Assembly: GCF_026625145.1 (NCBI RefSeq)
Contig: NZ_CP113088.1
Location: 620,001-684,000 of the forward strand
Length of the DNA stretch: 64,000 nt
DNA from: Lacinutrix neustonica
GTDB lineage: Bacteria; Bacteroidota; Bacteroidia; Flavobacteriales; Flavobacteriaceae
Direction: 5' to 3'
Positions 32,350 through 43,207 of this stretch are shown here, piece by piece (the first letter of the stretch is position 1; every line of letters starts with the position of its first letter). The position numbers were made by a program, and so were the translations under genes. The notes under the pieces were generated by a model. The model was not told the DNA's origin. It did no database searches and saw only the letters and a list, made by a program, of their open reading frames with translations.

Positions 32350-32394
32350 CTAAAAAGCCTTTTTGAAAATATCAAAAAGGCTTTTTAGTTTTAG
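32350..32394 (+). terminator. Terminator after dps
   Basis: CTAAAAAGCCTTTTTG and its complement CAAAAAGGCTTTTTAG flank AAAATAT, a long perfect stem ending in T-rich sequence. It probably works in both directions. Confidence 0.8.
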
Positions 32395-32412
32395 AAAAAT
32401 GCTTTAAAAGGC

Positions 32413-32571
32413 TTACAGAACAAATGCTGAAAAATTTCTACCTGGATCATTACTGGGTGCTCTTGTAGAATCCGCTTGATTAACAAAAGAGAAATTCAAG
32501 TGGATATTACTCGTTTCATCATCAGCCAAAAGAGTCAGAGATTCATTTATCAATGTCTTTGTCGTACACTT
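32413..32571 (-). pseudogene. Possible C-terminal remnant of a small secreted protein gene
   Basis: An open frame without a start ends NFSFVNQADSTRAPSNDPGR and a stop at 32413. The composition (polar, Asn/Ser/Asp) resembles the end of an exported protein, and no start, RBS or upstream coding continuation is present, so it may be the tail of a decayed gene. The remaining 32572-32768 holds nothing I can identify. Confidence 0.3.
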
Positions 32572-32768
32572 TTAAATGCACCATCCCAATCAACATTCTT
32601 ATAATATTAGAATATCTTTGATGAATATTTCATCTTTATAAATTTAATACAATAAACGTAGTGTATAATTCTAAAGAAAAATTAAAGTGAAAAATTTAAC
32701 TCACAAAAGATTTGTTTTTCTGTCAAATTCAGTTATGTTTTGAACTCAAAAAAAAGGATATTTAGACG

Positions 32769-33496
32769 ATGCAAAAAGAACTAAAAATCATAATCAATAA
32801 GTGCCGACAGTTGTTATCCCGTTTCTATGATAAATATGACGTAGGGCTACCTTATCTCATAACATCTGCGATAGCCCTTATTATTGTTATTGGTGGCATA
32901 AAACTCTTTATTAAGCTCACCGAAAATTTAAAAACGGACCTGTTGTCGCAATTCGACAGCTCAATCTACCAATATATCATCTCCTTTAGATCTACACCCC
33001 TGACTAATTACTTTGTATTTGTCACCAATGTAGGCGATGTGTATGGCTATTTAATAGTATTAATAATATGCTCTCTTGCCTTCTATTTCATCTTGAAAAG
33101 CTGGAAGTTTGTGGCGCAATTAAGTTTAGTATTGGTTATGGCATTGAGCTCTAACATCATTTTAAAAGAAATCATAAATAGATCCAGGCCGAACTAGAAC
33201 ATTTGGTCACTGTAGAAACCTTGAGTTACCCCAGTGGTCATGCCATGACAGCGATGGCTGTTTATGGCTTTTTAATTTACCTTTTCTATCACTTTAAAAT
33301 CAATAGCTTTTTGAAATTTGCTATTATAACCATTTTGGCAATCCTAATTTTAAGTATTGGTATTAGCAGAATTTATCTTGGTGTACATTTCCCTTCTGAT
33401 ATTATTGGTGGGTTTATAGCTGGTTTTATATGGGTGGTATTTTGTGCATTGGTCTTTAATATTATTGGGCTTTTTAGAAGAGATGCTCGTAAATAA
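32769..33496 (+). CDS. PAP2-family membrane phosphatase, frame broken once
   Basis: After restoring CCGG at 33189 the protein has 242 residues with six membrane segments and all three PAP2 motifs: KEIINRSRP, YPSGHAMT, and SRIYLGVHFPSD with the nucleophilic His. The break falls exactly on the RP of the first motif (CCGAAC for CCGGAAC). Members dephosphorylate phosphatidate, PGP or undecaprenyl pyrophosphate at the periplasmic face. It is downstream of dps but separated by a terminator. Confidence 0.85.
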
Positions 33497-33651
33497 GACC
33501 ATCGCCAGTGATAAATACTTGTTTTAAGATTCACGACTAGGTTATGCTTAAATAAATAAGACACTATTTTAAAAAATTTTAACTTAAAATAAAGAGTCTT
33601 TCATGCTTTTAGTATTTACTTTGATAGCTTAAAACTGGGTTCGTATTAGTT

Positions 33652-34027
33652 ATGAAAACACTTAAAAATCTCTTTGGATTTCTTATCCTTTCGCTGCTTT
33701 TTTGTGCACCGGTAAGTGGTGACAATCTAGCGTTTTCAGAAATACCTAGTGATTATTCCATAAAACAAGATGATGCTATCCGAGACCTTATCGCATGCGG
33801 GATTGTTTCTTTATCTTGATACAGAAACCGAATCTCTAGTTAATCTCGCTCCACCTGACACCTTCCCATTATCTTTCGATGACAACACTGAAAAAAGAGA
33901 TGGACTCCTTAACAAAAACAAGCTACTTACACGAGATCAAAGTTGTAAGTTTCACAACTATAACCGCGATTTTACTTATAGATCGTTTATAAAAGAAATT
34001 GTTTTCCCTTTCCATTCCTTTTGGTAA
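33652..34027 (+). CDS. Small secreted protein, unknown function, frame broken once
   Basis: The ATG at 33652 starts a signal peptide (NLFGFLILSLLFCAPVSG). The frame shifts near 33796; joining to FLYLDTETESLVNLAP and onward gives about 125 residues ending IVFPFHSFW. At the break TGCGGGA stands where TCCGGA would restore the frame (ASGLFLYL), a compound change, so this is less certain than other CCGG repairs. No family recognised. The C-terminal FPFHSFW is unusual. Confidence 0.45.
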
Positions 34028-34123
34028 TTCATAGTGATTCATTTTAGGATTAAAAGCAGGTGTTTTTTTTAAAAGAAAAGCGCTGCAAATTCACTATAAA
34101 TTTTATTAAAAAAATTAAATATC

Positions 34124-34660
34124 ATGGAAACAGGAATGATTGTTATTTCAACCCTATTAATAACCCTATGTGCATTACCATTTATACTGGTGTATGGAAG
34201 CACAAAAAAAAAGGAAATACTCCTTAAAATGGGATTAGAAGCCCTTATTAAGAAAGATAATGGACACCTAACAGATTATGTGGTTAGTTATCCGTTTGCT
34301 TTAGGATTTGATAGGACTACTAAACACATTTATTTTTACAAAAAAAACCAAGAAGAAGTGCTTTTTCAAAAGGTAAAACTCAATGAGGTAAAAGCCTGCG
34401 AGGTTCAGAAAGAGAAAAAGCATATAAAAAATGGAAAACAAAATAATGAAATCGTTCAAAGTGTTGCATTAGTGTTTACTTATACCAAGGGCAACACTGT
34501 TGAGCAGTTTAAACTTTATGATTTTGATGATAGCTCCCAGCCTAATGGTGAGATGGATCTGGCCGTGGCTTGGAAACAAAAAATAGAGGTGTTACTTTCT
34601 GAAAACGTGTCTGCTTTGGTAGAATCCAAAACAGAAAACAGGCCTCCGGAATTGGCATAA
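34124..34660 (+). CDS. Membrane-anchored protein, unknown function
   Basis: 178 residues with one N-terminal membrane helix (IVISTLLITLCALPFILVYG) and a cytosolic beta-rich domain with YPFALGFDRTTKHIYFYKK and a Lys-rich loop (QKEKKHIKNGKQNNE). The domain resembles PH-like folds in outline, but I cannot assign a family. A terminator follows at 34703, so it is probably a single-gene unit. Confidence 0.6.
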   Translation: METGMIVISTLLITLCALPFILVYGSTKKKEILLKMGLEALIKKDNGHLTDYVVSYPFALGFDRTTKHIYFYKKNQEEVLFQKVKLNEVKACEVQKEKKHIKNGKQNNEIVQSVALVFTYTKGNTVEQFKLYDFDDSSQPNGEMDLAVAWKQKIEVLLSENVSALVESKTENRPPELA

Positions 34661-34702
34661 AACAATAAAATCGTAACCCGTTTTATCGTGTGGTTTTGAA
34701 AG

Positions 34703-34742
34703 AAAAGGTTAAAATATCAATATCTTAACCTTTTCATTTTTA
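34703..34742 (+). terminator. Terminator hairpin
   Basis: AAAAGGTTAA and TTAACCTTTT flank AATATCAATATC, followed by CATTTTT. Perfect 10-bp stem. Confidence 0.75.
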
Positions 34743-34832
34743 AGATGAACACTAATAATACATTGGTAATTCTATTTAATATGGAAGAAGAGATCATGTT
34801 AGAGGTATTATCTTTAAACTCAAATATTAGTT

Positions 34833-36564
34833 ATGACTAAAAAACTCAATCAACTGGAAGCGACTGCCATTTGTGGTAATGATATTAGTTCCTCTTGTCT
34901 TTATGTTTCGGCTTTAGCCATTGTTTATGCAGGTCAATATGCTTGGATTTCTTTATTAATTGTTGCCTTAGTCTTATTTTTTTTTAGAAAAATTTATGGT
35001 GAAGTCGTGGGTGCCCTCCCACTTAATGGTGGCGCATATAATGCGTTATTGAATACCACCAAGAAGTCTACAGCTTCTTTGGCAGCGACACTTACCGTAT
35101 TATCCTATATGGCTACCGCAGTAATTTCTGCAAGTGAAGCTGTTAAATATGCGCACAGCATTTGGTCTTTCATTCCCATCATTCCAGTCACTATTGCATT
35201 ATTAATTGTTTTTATGGGATTAGTAATTCGGGTATTGGTGAATCCTCGAAAGTGGCCATTGCCATTTTTTTGTTTCATTTAGTCTCACTCACATTATTGT
35301 GTGGCTTTTGTTTGTTTTTTTTATTCGATCATGGCACTGAAACATTATTTTCAAATTTCAGCACACCCGTGAAAGGAGGCATTGTGACCGCATTATTTTT
35401 GGGCTTCTCTGCTGCTATGCTAGGTATTAGCGGCTTTGAGAGTTCGGCTAATTATGTTGAAGAACAAGAAAAAGGGGTGTTCCCCAAAACACTACGAAAT
35501 ATGTGGATCGTGGTTACGGTTTTTAATCCGTTGATTGCTTTTTTGGCTTTGTGCATCATACCCATACCTACTGTTGTTGACAATCAAGATGCGCTGTTAT
35601 CTCTTATGGGGAAAACGGCAAGTGGAAATTGGCTATCCTTACTCATCGGAATAGATGCTGCCTTAGTGTTAAGTGGTGCCGTACTAACGTCCTTTGTAGG
35701 TGTTGGTGGCTTAATGAAACGTATGGCTTTAGATCGCATTTTACCAGATCTTCTACTTAAAAAAACAAAAAAAGGAAGTAATTATTTAATATACATCCTG
35801 TTTTTCGTGCTATGTGTTTCCATTTTATTGATTACTAAAGGTGAATTGGCAAAATTAGCTGGGGTTTATACCATTGCGTTCTTATCGGTTATGATTCTAT
35901 TTGGTTTAGGAAATCTACTCTTAAAAGTAAATCGTTCTCGATTACCAAGACCGAGAAAGATCGAGCTGGTTTGGCTTATTTATAGGTGTGTTTGCCGTTG
36001 CAGCTGCCATAGTAGGTAATATTATTTTAAACCCACAGTACTTAGCGATTTTTATGGAATATCTTATTCCTACGCTGGCGGTTGTGTTTTTTATGCTTTA
36101 TCGCACTTCGGTTTTTAAGATCGTGTTAAAAATTCTAGATTATATTTTTCCGAGATAAAAACGCCCTTTTTATCCGACTGAATAAAATAATAAAAAAGGA
36201 GCTGAATACCATTAATAAGCAACAATATGTTTATTTTACTAATCATGATGATGTTTCTATTTTAAACAAAGTGTTGTTATATATTTCTAAAAATGAATCG
36301 ACTAAAAACGTTAAAATAGTAACCGTTTTAGACGCAGGCCAAACGATTGCCAGCACTCTTAAAAAAGATATTGAAACACTCGATCGTGCTTATCCATTAA
36401 TAAATGTAGAATTTATTGAAGAACCAGGTGTTTTTGGACCTGAAAAAATCCAGGAATTATCTAAACGATGGCACATCCCGACCCATTTTATGTTTATAGC
36501 GTCTCCTGGACATAAGTTTCCCTACAAAATAGAAGAATTAGGCGACGTTCGATTAATTATTTAA
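34833..36564 (+). CDS. APC-superfamily amino-acid permease with C-terminal cytoplasmic domain, frame broken three times
   Basis: The N-terminus (KLNQLEATAICGNDISSSCL) is the first helix of an APC permease, and about 12 membrane segments follow, including LPLNGGAYNALLN and ISGFESSANYVEEQEKG. Breaks at 35228, 35951 and 36150 are all CCGG sites. Repair at 35951 gives RPERSSWFGLFIGVFAVAAA, and repair at 36150 fuses the permease to a soluble domain ending IPTHFMFIASPGHKFPYKIE, so one protein of about 577 residues is encoded. The soluble part has an alternating strand/helix pattern recalling USP/TrkA-like cytoplasmic domains. Substrate unknown. Confidence 0.8.
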
Positions 36565-36686
36565 TGGTATATACACCTACACTTATTAGATATTTTCTCA
36601 AAACAAAACGTACGTTGGCATGCAGTGCGTGACCTCTATAAAAATACGATACTCGTTTTATCTCTCATCAATTAAAGTTTAGTTTC

Positions 36687-38993
36687 TTAAGGTTGTATTT
36701 CAAATCCTGATTCTAAACTTGTGTAAGAACTTCCTCCTACGAACACTTTAAACGCTCCTGGTTCTAGTGCAAATTCACCTTGGTTGTTGAAAAATCCTAG
36801 TTCATCCTTAGTTAGGGTAAACGTAATCGTTTTAGAGTCACCAGGATTTAAAGCAACCAATTCAAAACCTTTTAGTTCTTTTACAGGACGCGTTACACTT
36901 GCATAGAGATCATGAATATATAATTGCACGACTTCTTTGCCTTTTACCTTCCCTGTATTTGTTAATGTTACACTAACATTTACTTTTCCGCTAGCATTAT
37001 AAGTATTATTAACAACAATATTTTCATATTTGAATGTCGTGTAACTTAAGCCGTGACCAAATGGATATAATGGACCATTTTTTTGATCTTGATAATGCGA
37101 CCAAAACACAACATCTTTGCCTGGAAGCGATGGTCTACCCGTACTTTTATAATTGTAATACAACGGTAATTGTCCAACATTTCTAGGAAATGTCACCGGT
37201 AATTTTCCACTTGGATTATAATCTCCATATAATACCTGCGCAATGGCATGACCACTTTCCGTTCCCAGTTGCCATGCTTCTACTATGGCTGGAATATGAT
37301 CATCGGCCCAAGTAATAGTTAGTGGCCTGCCGTTATTTAAAACCAAAACAATATTTTTATTCGCCTTATATACGGCTTCCAATAATTCTTGTTGCACTCC
37401 TGGTAAACCGAGTTCTGTTCTACTTCGACCTTCCCCACTTTGAAATCCGTGTTCACCCAAAACCATAATAACGACATCGGCACTTTGCGCTACTTGTATC
37501 GCTTCATTAAAGCCGCTTTTATCGGTTGTGTTAATTTTTACTTCGATCGCAAATTCAGATTTTCCAAGAGACACATCGGCACCTTTAGCATAGGTAATGG
37601 TATTCCCATTATATTGTTTTAAGCCTTCTAAAACAGAAACGGCTGTACTATCATCAGCAGCAATTCTCCAACTCCCTAGTGGACTTGTTTTATCTGAAGC
37701 TAGCGCTCCAATTAAAGCTATTTTTTGACCCGTTTTTTTGAGTGGCAAGACGTTATTTTCATTTTTAAGCAGCACAATAGACTTCTTAGCCATGTCTAGA
37801 GAAGCGTCATGAATTTTTTTGCTCCCTATTACTTCGTTTTCACGAGCTTCATTACAGTATTTGTAAGGATCATCAAACAATCCTAGCTCATATTTAACGC
37901 GCAATATACGTCGTGCGGCATCCTCTATAAGTGCTTCTTCCACTTTGCCTTCTTTAACCAATTGCGCTAATTCCTCAACATAGAGATAAGATTCCATATC
38001 CATATCAGAGCCCGCATTAACCGCTAACGCTGCAGCATGACTTCCGTCTTTAGCATAGCCATGGGCAATCATTTCGGTTATTGATCCCCAATCTGAAACT
38101 ATAAAACCATCAAAACCCCAGTTCCCTTTTAAAATATCGCGTTGTAAAAAGCGATCTCCAGTGGCTGGAACACCATTGAGTTCGTTAAACGAATTCATAA
38201 AAGTTCTAACACCAGCATCTTTAGCAGCCTTAAAAGGTGGTAAAATAACATTATATAAGGTAGAAGTTCCTACATCGGCAGTATTATAATCTCTCCCCGC
38301 TTCAGCGAATCCATAAGCCGCAAAGTGCTTAGCGCAGGCCACAATGGAACTGTGATTTGCAAGGTCGTCTCCTTGAAAGCCTTTCACTCGTGCTATAGCA
38401 ATTTTGGAACCCAAAAAAGTATCCTCTCCTGCACCTTCCATAACGCGTCCCCATCGTGCATCTCTAGAGACATCAACCATAGGTGCAAATGTCCAATTAA
38501 TACCCGCTGCAGAAGCTTCTTCAGCCGCCATTTGTGCTGACCTTTTTATGGCCTCCAAATCCCAACTGGCAGATTCAGCCAATGGAATAGGACTTAACGT
38601 TTTATAGCCATGAATGACATCGAAACCTATAATAAGTGGAATCCCTAATCTCGACTCCTCGACTGCTATTTTTTGAACGGCACGTACATCTTTAACGCCA
38701 CGTACATTAAGCATGGAACCCACATACCCCTTTCTTAGGTGTTCGTACTTTTTTGCTGCATCACCCGCCTTAGGCTCAGGTCCTGTAAGATCCCAAAAAC
38801 CATTATATTGGTTCATTTGACCTATTTTTTCTTCTAGAGTCATCTTGGACAACAGTAAATCGATCTTGTCTTCAATTTCTATAGTATAGACCGTATCTTT
38901 TGTGCTTTGGGCTATTAACTCCTGCTTGTTTTCTTTACATGTAAAGAGAAGAATTAGCAAGGAAAAAGATAAAAGTTTAGTTGTTTTCTTCAT
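36687..38993 (-). CDS. bglX: Family GH3 beta-glucosidase (BglX-like)
   Basis: 768 residues with a lipoprotein-type signal (LILLFTCKE). GH3 N-terminal barrel motifs are visible: KIGQMNQY, GIPLIIGFDVIHGYKT, NWTFAPMVDVSRDARWGRVM, KHFAAYGFAEAGRDYN and GFIVSDWGS with the nucleophile Asp. The alpha/beta sandwich carries VLGEHGFQSGEGRSR, and the fibronectin-III-like C-terminal domain ends with VFVGGSS. It releases glucose from beta-glucan oligosaccharides in the periplasm. Its start overlaps the GH16 stop (TAATG). Frame intact; last gene of the PUL. Confidence 0.9.
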   Translation of the reverse strand: MKKTTKLLSFSLLILLFTCKENKQELIAQSTKDTVYTIEIEDKIDLLLSKMTLEEKIGQMNQYNGFWDLTGPEPKAGDAAKKYEHLRKGYVGSMLNVRGVKDVRAVQKIAVEESRLGIPLIIGFDVIHGYKTLSPIPLAESASWDLEAIKRSAQMAAEEASAAGINWTFAPMVDVSRDARWGRVMEGAGEDTFLGSKIAIARVKGFQGDDLANHSSIVACAKHFAAYGFAEAGRDYNTADVGTSTLYNVILPPFKAAKDAGVRTFMNSFNELNGVPATGDRFLQRDILKGNWGFDGFIVSDWGSITEMIAHGYAKDGSHAAALAVNAGSDMDMESYLYVEELAQLVKEGKVEEALIEDAARRILRVKYELGLFDDPYKYCNEARENEVIGSKKIHDASLDMAKKSIVLLKNENNVLPLKKTGQKIALIGALASDKTSPLGSWRIAADDSTAVSVLEGLKQYNGNTITYAKGADVSLGKSEFAIEVKINTTDKSGFNEAIQVAQSADVVIMVLGEHGFQSGEGRSRTELGLPGVQQELLEAVYKANKNIVLVLNNGRPLTITWADDHIPAIVEAWQLGTESGHAIAQVLYGDYNPSGKLPVTFPRNVGQLPLYYNYKSTGRPSLPGKDVVFWSHYQDQKNGPLYPFGHGLSYTTFKYENIVVNNTYNASGKVNVSVTLTNTGKVKGKEVVQLYIHDLYASVTRPVKELKGFELVALNPGDSKTITFTLTKDELGFFNNQGEFALEPGAFKVFVGGSSYTSLESGFEIQP

Positions 38994-40095
38994 TATTGAA
39001 ATATTCTTATATAATCTATTTCCATGCGGTCTTCAGAAAAATTAGACGGTATCTCTCCTCCAAGACTTCCTCCCAATGCCACATTGAGAATTAAGAAAAA
39101 ATCGCTTTGAAAAGGGGTGTTGGCAATTGCGGATGCATCACTATTCATCACAAAAAATAGAACGCCATCAAGCAAAATTTTTATTCTTTCAGCACTCCAT
39201 TCTAAAGAATAGACGTGAAATTGCGTGGAGGCATTTAAAATTGAGGTGTCCAGTCCATAACTTGCATAACTAGAGTTAGAAGTATTGAGCCAATGACAGG
39301 TCCCTAAAATTTTGTTTTTATCCCAGCCAGTTTGCTCCATGATGTCAATCTCTCCACAATTAGGCCAACCTACCGAAGGAAAATTAGCTCCCAACATCCA
39401 TATGGCAGGCCAAGTACCAGGAGATGCTGGTAATTTTGCTCTAACATCTACTCGTCCATACTTAAATTCTGCAAGGTCAATAGATTTTAATCTTGAGGAG
39501 GTATAACCGTGAACCGCTGGCTTTGGCAATAATTTTTAGTACCCCACCTTCTACTCTCACGTTTGATGTGTTATTTGTATATGTTTGAGCTTCATTATTT
39601 CCCCAACCACCGGCACCGAGATCATACGTCCAGTTTTCGCTGTTAGGTGCTCCATCTATAAAAAATTCATCCGCCCAAATTGGTGGAGTTCCTATATAAT
39701 AGGACACTGCAAAACTATCTGACTTATCTATAGCGCTATTTGTACTTGAATAAGCTATAACGGTCACATCATGGTTATCAATGCCTTCTTGAGCCGAAAA
39801 AATATGTTGATATGCGCCATCTGTACTTTGAACTTCATTACCGCCGTCAATTACAAATCCATAGGAAACGGCATTAGTCGCCTGTGCAAGAAAATTGACA
39901 ACACCTGAACCATCTCCATAGATATTGTTACTATCTTGACCGAGAAACATTTATGGCAAGTGATAAATTTGATAATGAGTTACTTCCATTATTAAGTGAT
40001 TGCTCATTGTTTTCAGTAGTATTCGAGCAACTCAAAAGCACAGCGAATGACACAGATACAATAACAGATATGAGTACCCTTATTTTAAAATTCAT
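38993..40095 (-). CDS. PKD-GH16 endo-beta-1,3-glucanase (laminarinase-type) lipoprotein, frame broken twice
   Basis: The ATG at 40095 opens a lipoprotein signal (VSVSFAVLLSC). A PKD-like domain (about 45-125) precedes a GH16 domain with WADEFFIDGAPNSENWTYDL, GRVDVRAKLPASPGTWPAIW and the catalytic EIDIMEQTG, then LNVALGGSLGG. Breaks at 39940 and 39507 are CCGG sites with one base inserted; repair gives NVSGQDSNNIYGDG and KASGSGYTSSRLKS. About 366 residues. The MEQ-type catalytic motif with surrounding WMLG and CGEID fits laminarinases that act on beta-1,3-glucan at the cell surface. Confidence 0.85.
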
Positions 40096-40116
40096 TTATT
40101 TAGTATTAAATAACAA

Positions 40117-41031
40117 TTAGTCTACAGCGATTAAGATAAAGCCCCAATCGAATTCACCATTACCATCTGTTGATCTCAAGACCATCTCATTAGTAGTGCG
40201 CATTTCAATTTCATAAGTATGATCACCCCCTATATAATACCCTATAAAACCAATGCCTGTTAAATTTATAGTTTCAGTACCCCCTGGCGCAGTAAGCGTC
40301 CATTGTTCAGAATAGTCTTGGTACGGATAATTCTCTATATCTGCTCCATTAACAGTACCTGCTCCAGTACCATTTAATTCGTCTATGAGTCCTTCACGCC
40401 CAAAAACGGTTCCTGTTGGATCATTCACAGGGTCATCATTTGTACCATCTACATTATGTGTAAAGGTTCCATCTATATTAAAAGTGTAACGGTCATCATA
40501 CATACCCACACCTTCCTTAGCATTAGGCGGCGCTGGATAAAAATCATTAAGAGGCCCATCTATTGGACCTAAGCCAAAATGACTTGCTACCTCACTTCTA
40601 ATTCTAAAAGTTCTAGAACTATTGCCTGTTAGTAGGGTAATTAACTCTGCTGGCGGTTCGTACAAAGACAATACTTCGACCTCGATAATCTCTGTTGTAG
40701 AAGCACCACCAGTACCAACGGCAATCACAGATACGGTATATGTATTTAGACCTAAATTTGAAAAGCTATAGGTTTTTAAACCTGAAGGAGCAGAAGACAC
40801 CACATTATTATAGACAAATTGATATGACAGAGCATTATCTGCTGACGCCATAAATTTCACGATGCCGCTACCATCCCCATTCGGGTTATTAGTATCTGCT
40901 CCTAAAACATCTACTGTAATCTGAATATTTGAAGGTGCTGTAATCTCTCCAAAAGTAATATCGTCCTCTTGACAGCTCGCGATTACAAATATTGAGCATA
41001 ACATCAATACTATATATTTTAAATTTTTCAT
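40117..41031 (-). CDS. PKD-containing surface lipoprotein of glucan PUL (SusE-like position)
   Basis: 304 residues with a lipoprotein signal (IFVIASC). A PKD/Ig-like domain (about 35-130, YQFVYNNV, YSFSNLGLNTYTVSVIAVG) is followed by a C-terminal domain with LLTGNSSRTFRIRSE, FYPAPPNAKEGVGMYDDRYT and an extended loop, ending GEFDWGFILI. The order after SusC, SusD and another PKD lipoprotein fits a surface glycan-binding protein that feeds laminarin-like glucan to SusC/D. Frame intact. Confidence 0.75.
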   Translation of the reverse strand: MKNLKYIVLMLCSIFVIASCQEDDITFGEITAPSNIQITVDVLGADTNNPNGDGSGIVKFMASADNALSYQFVYNNVVSSAPSGLKTYSFSNLGLNTYTVSVIAVGTGGASTTEIIEVEVLSLYEPPAELITLLTGNSSRTFRIRSEVASHFGLGPIDGPLNDFYPAPPNAKEGVGMYDDRYTFNIDGTFTHNVDGTNDDPVNDPTGTVFGREGLIDELNGTGAGTVNGADIENYPYQDYSEQWTLTAPGGTETINLTGIGFIGYYIGGDHTYEIEMRTTNEMVLRSTDGNGEFDWGFILIAVD

Positions 41032-41041
41032 GTTGATTATT

Positions 41042-43190
41042 TTAATTAGTCAATAAAATATTATCGAAATAATAGGTCACGTCAGCGATGCCATCATTAC
41101 CAAAATCAGGGAACAAGATCAATGTGTCGTAAGAGTTGTTAGGATTAAATCCTGAAAAGGTCGTCAAATCAAAACTTAAGGTTTCCCACTGGTTTGATAC
41201 GGTTGTGTCTACAAACACTTCTACAAATACACTTGGGTTTCCATTTCCATCTCGGTGGCGACGTTGAAGCTTCCATTTTTAATAGTATTGGTGTTCCTGC
41301 TGTTGGAGACCATACATCGATATTGAGTGTGGTACCATTTGCAAAATTAGTGGCACCGGCCAAACCCATACCAGCACCAGCCCAAACTTGAGCTCCACTA
41401 GTCTTCACAATTTCAAATACTTTACCGGAGGTATTGATTCCTGACATATTTGGATTTGTAACTATTGCCACATTTGCACCACCAAAACTAAACGTCCCAT
41501 AATTGAATAATGTAGATTCAAAATTAATTGGTATAGACGGCGAAGGTGGTGTTGCACCATTAATTCTAATATTATCAAAATAATAGGTTGCCCCTGTACC
41601 ACTGTTACCAAAATTGGCAAAGAATATAGCTCTATCGTATGCATTAGAAGTGCTAAAACCTGCAAACGTTGTCAAGTCAAAAGCTAGTGTTTCCCATTGA
41701 TTTGCTACTGTTGTTGTTGCTTGAACTTCTAAGAACACCGTAGGATTTCCATTACCATCTAGTGGTGAAGAAGAGTCTTCCATTTTATATAATATAGGCG
41801 TTCCTGCAGTAGGGGAATATACATCTACTAATATTGTTGTTCCTTCAGAAAAATCTGTACCTCCCGCAAGGTTTATTCCTGCACCAGCCCACACTTGTGC
41901 ACCGGAAGGTTTCACTAATTCAAAAACGTTTTCTGTGGTATTAATGCCTGATGGCACAGGGTTAATTATTACAGAAGCTGGAATAGGTTCGAAATTAGCG
42001 CCGCCAAAACTAAAAATACCATAATCGAATGTTGGGGATTCAAAGCCTACAGGTAGGATTGGTTGGGTCTGTACCGAAGCTGCTCGATAAAAATAAAAAT
42101 TATCTATATATACCACATCAGAAACACCGTCTGAATCTATAATTATTTGCGTTATTTTTTCTTTATTAGCTAGATTTCCATCATCGAAAGCCGTCATATC
42201 AATATCTATACTCTGCCAAGAACCGCCCACCGTAGTTCCTAAAGATTCAATATCTTCTCCTCCATCAACAGTATTTACTATTTTTACCAGTAATTCATTT
42301 GTTGTACCAGATGGTACCCAATAATCTATATGTAATGTCTCCATAGCAGAAACATCAATACCGTTAGCATAGTTAGTAACAATTCCTAGAAAATCTAAAG
42401 TTGTAAGTTTCCAAATATTATCAGTCCCTACAGTAGTAGCTTCAAAACCTGAGGAAGACCAAACGGTAGGTAACTCATCTAAAGTTACATTTGTGTATGC
42501 ATCACTAAACACGGAAACCACATCTGCATCTACTCTAGCTGGAGGTTCAGGCGCTGCATTTAGAGGCGCTAAAATTTCTGTAACTAAAAACGCTTCACTA
42601 TAAGATGTGGTCTCTACCGCTGCACTAAATGCAGTAACAGTAATGGTATACGTACCTGGCTCTTGGTATGTGTAAGAAACGGTATCATTAATATTTCCCA
42701 TTATAGGTGTAGACCCAAGTTCTCCAAAATCTACCTCATAAGATAAAGCGAACTCTGCAGACCCTGTAACATTAACTTGTTTAGAGACATTACTATCATT
42801 CTCAATAGTTACCATTAAATTTTGAGGTGCCTGAAAAGACACAACAATTTCTTGAGTAACCGTAGTCGTTTTGCCGTTTATTCCAATAGCCGTAATAGCT
42901 ATTAAATACACGCCTTCGGCATACGTATGCTGCGTGTTATATCCAGCGCGTAAAATTTCAGAAGTATTTTCTGAACCATCGCCATAGTTTACGACAAAAG
43001 TATTTGCGCCTTCACCAAGAGGTGTTATCGTAACCAATCCCGTATTATCCTGAGTCACTGTTACTAATGCAGATACATTAGTAGGTGCTGGAAATTCATT
43101 TATAAAATCAGTATTGTCATCGTCTTGATTACAAGCAAAATACGTTGCTGTAATTAAAAAGAAACAAAAAAGGTGTTTTAATGTTTTCAT
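41042..43190 (-). CDS. Multidomain PKD/carbohydrate-binding lipoprotein of glucan PUL, frame broken once
   Basis: The proper start is the ATG at 43190 (MKTLKHLFCFFLITATYFAC, lipobox Cys). Two PKD-like domains (about 25-200) are followed by three similar carbohydrate-binding-like jelly rolls: the second and third both carry a SPTAGTPIL core and repeat ...YGTFSFGGAN/YGIFSFGGAN and ...YYFDNIR. At 41251 the gene reads CCGAG; restoring CCGG gives STSPPDGNGNPSVF and a tail to the stop at 41042 (YYFDNILLTN). About 715 residues. Known relatives in flavobacterial laminarin loci bind beta-1,3-glucan at the surface. Confidence 0.75.
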
Positions 43191-43207
43191 TTTTCTTTTT
43201 TTAATTT

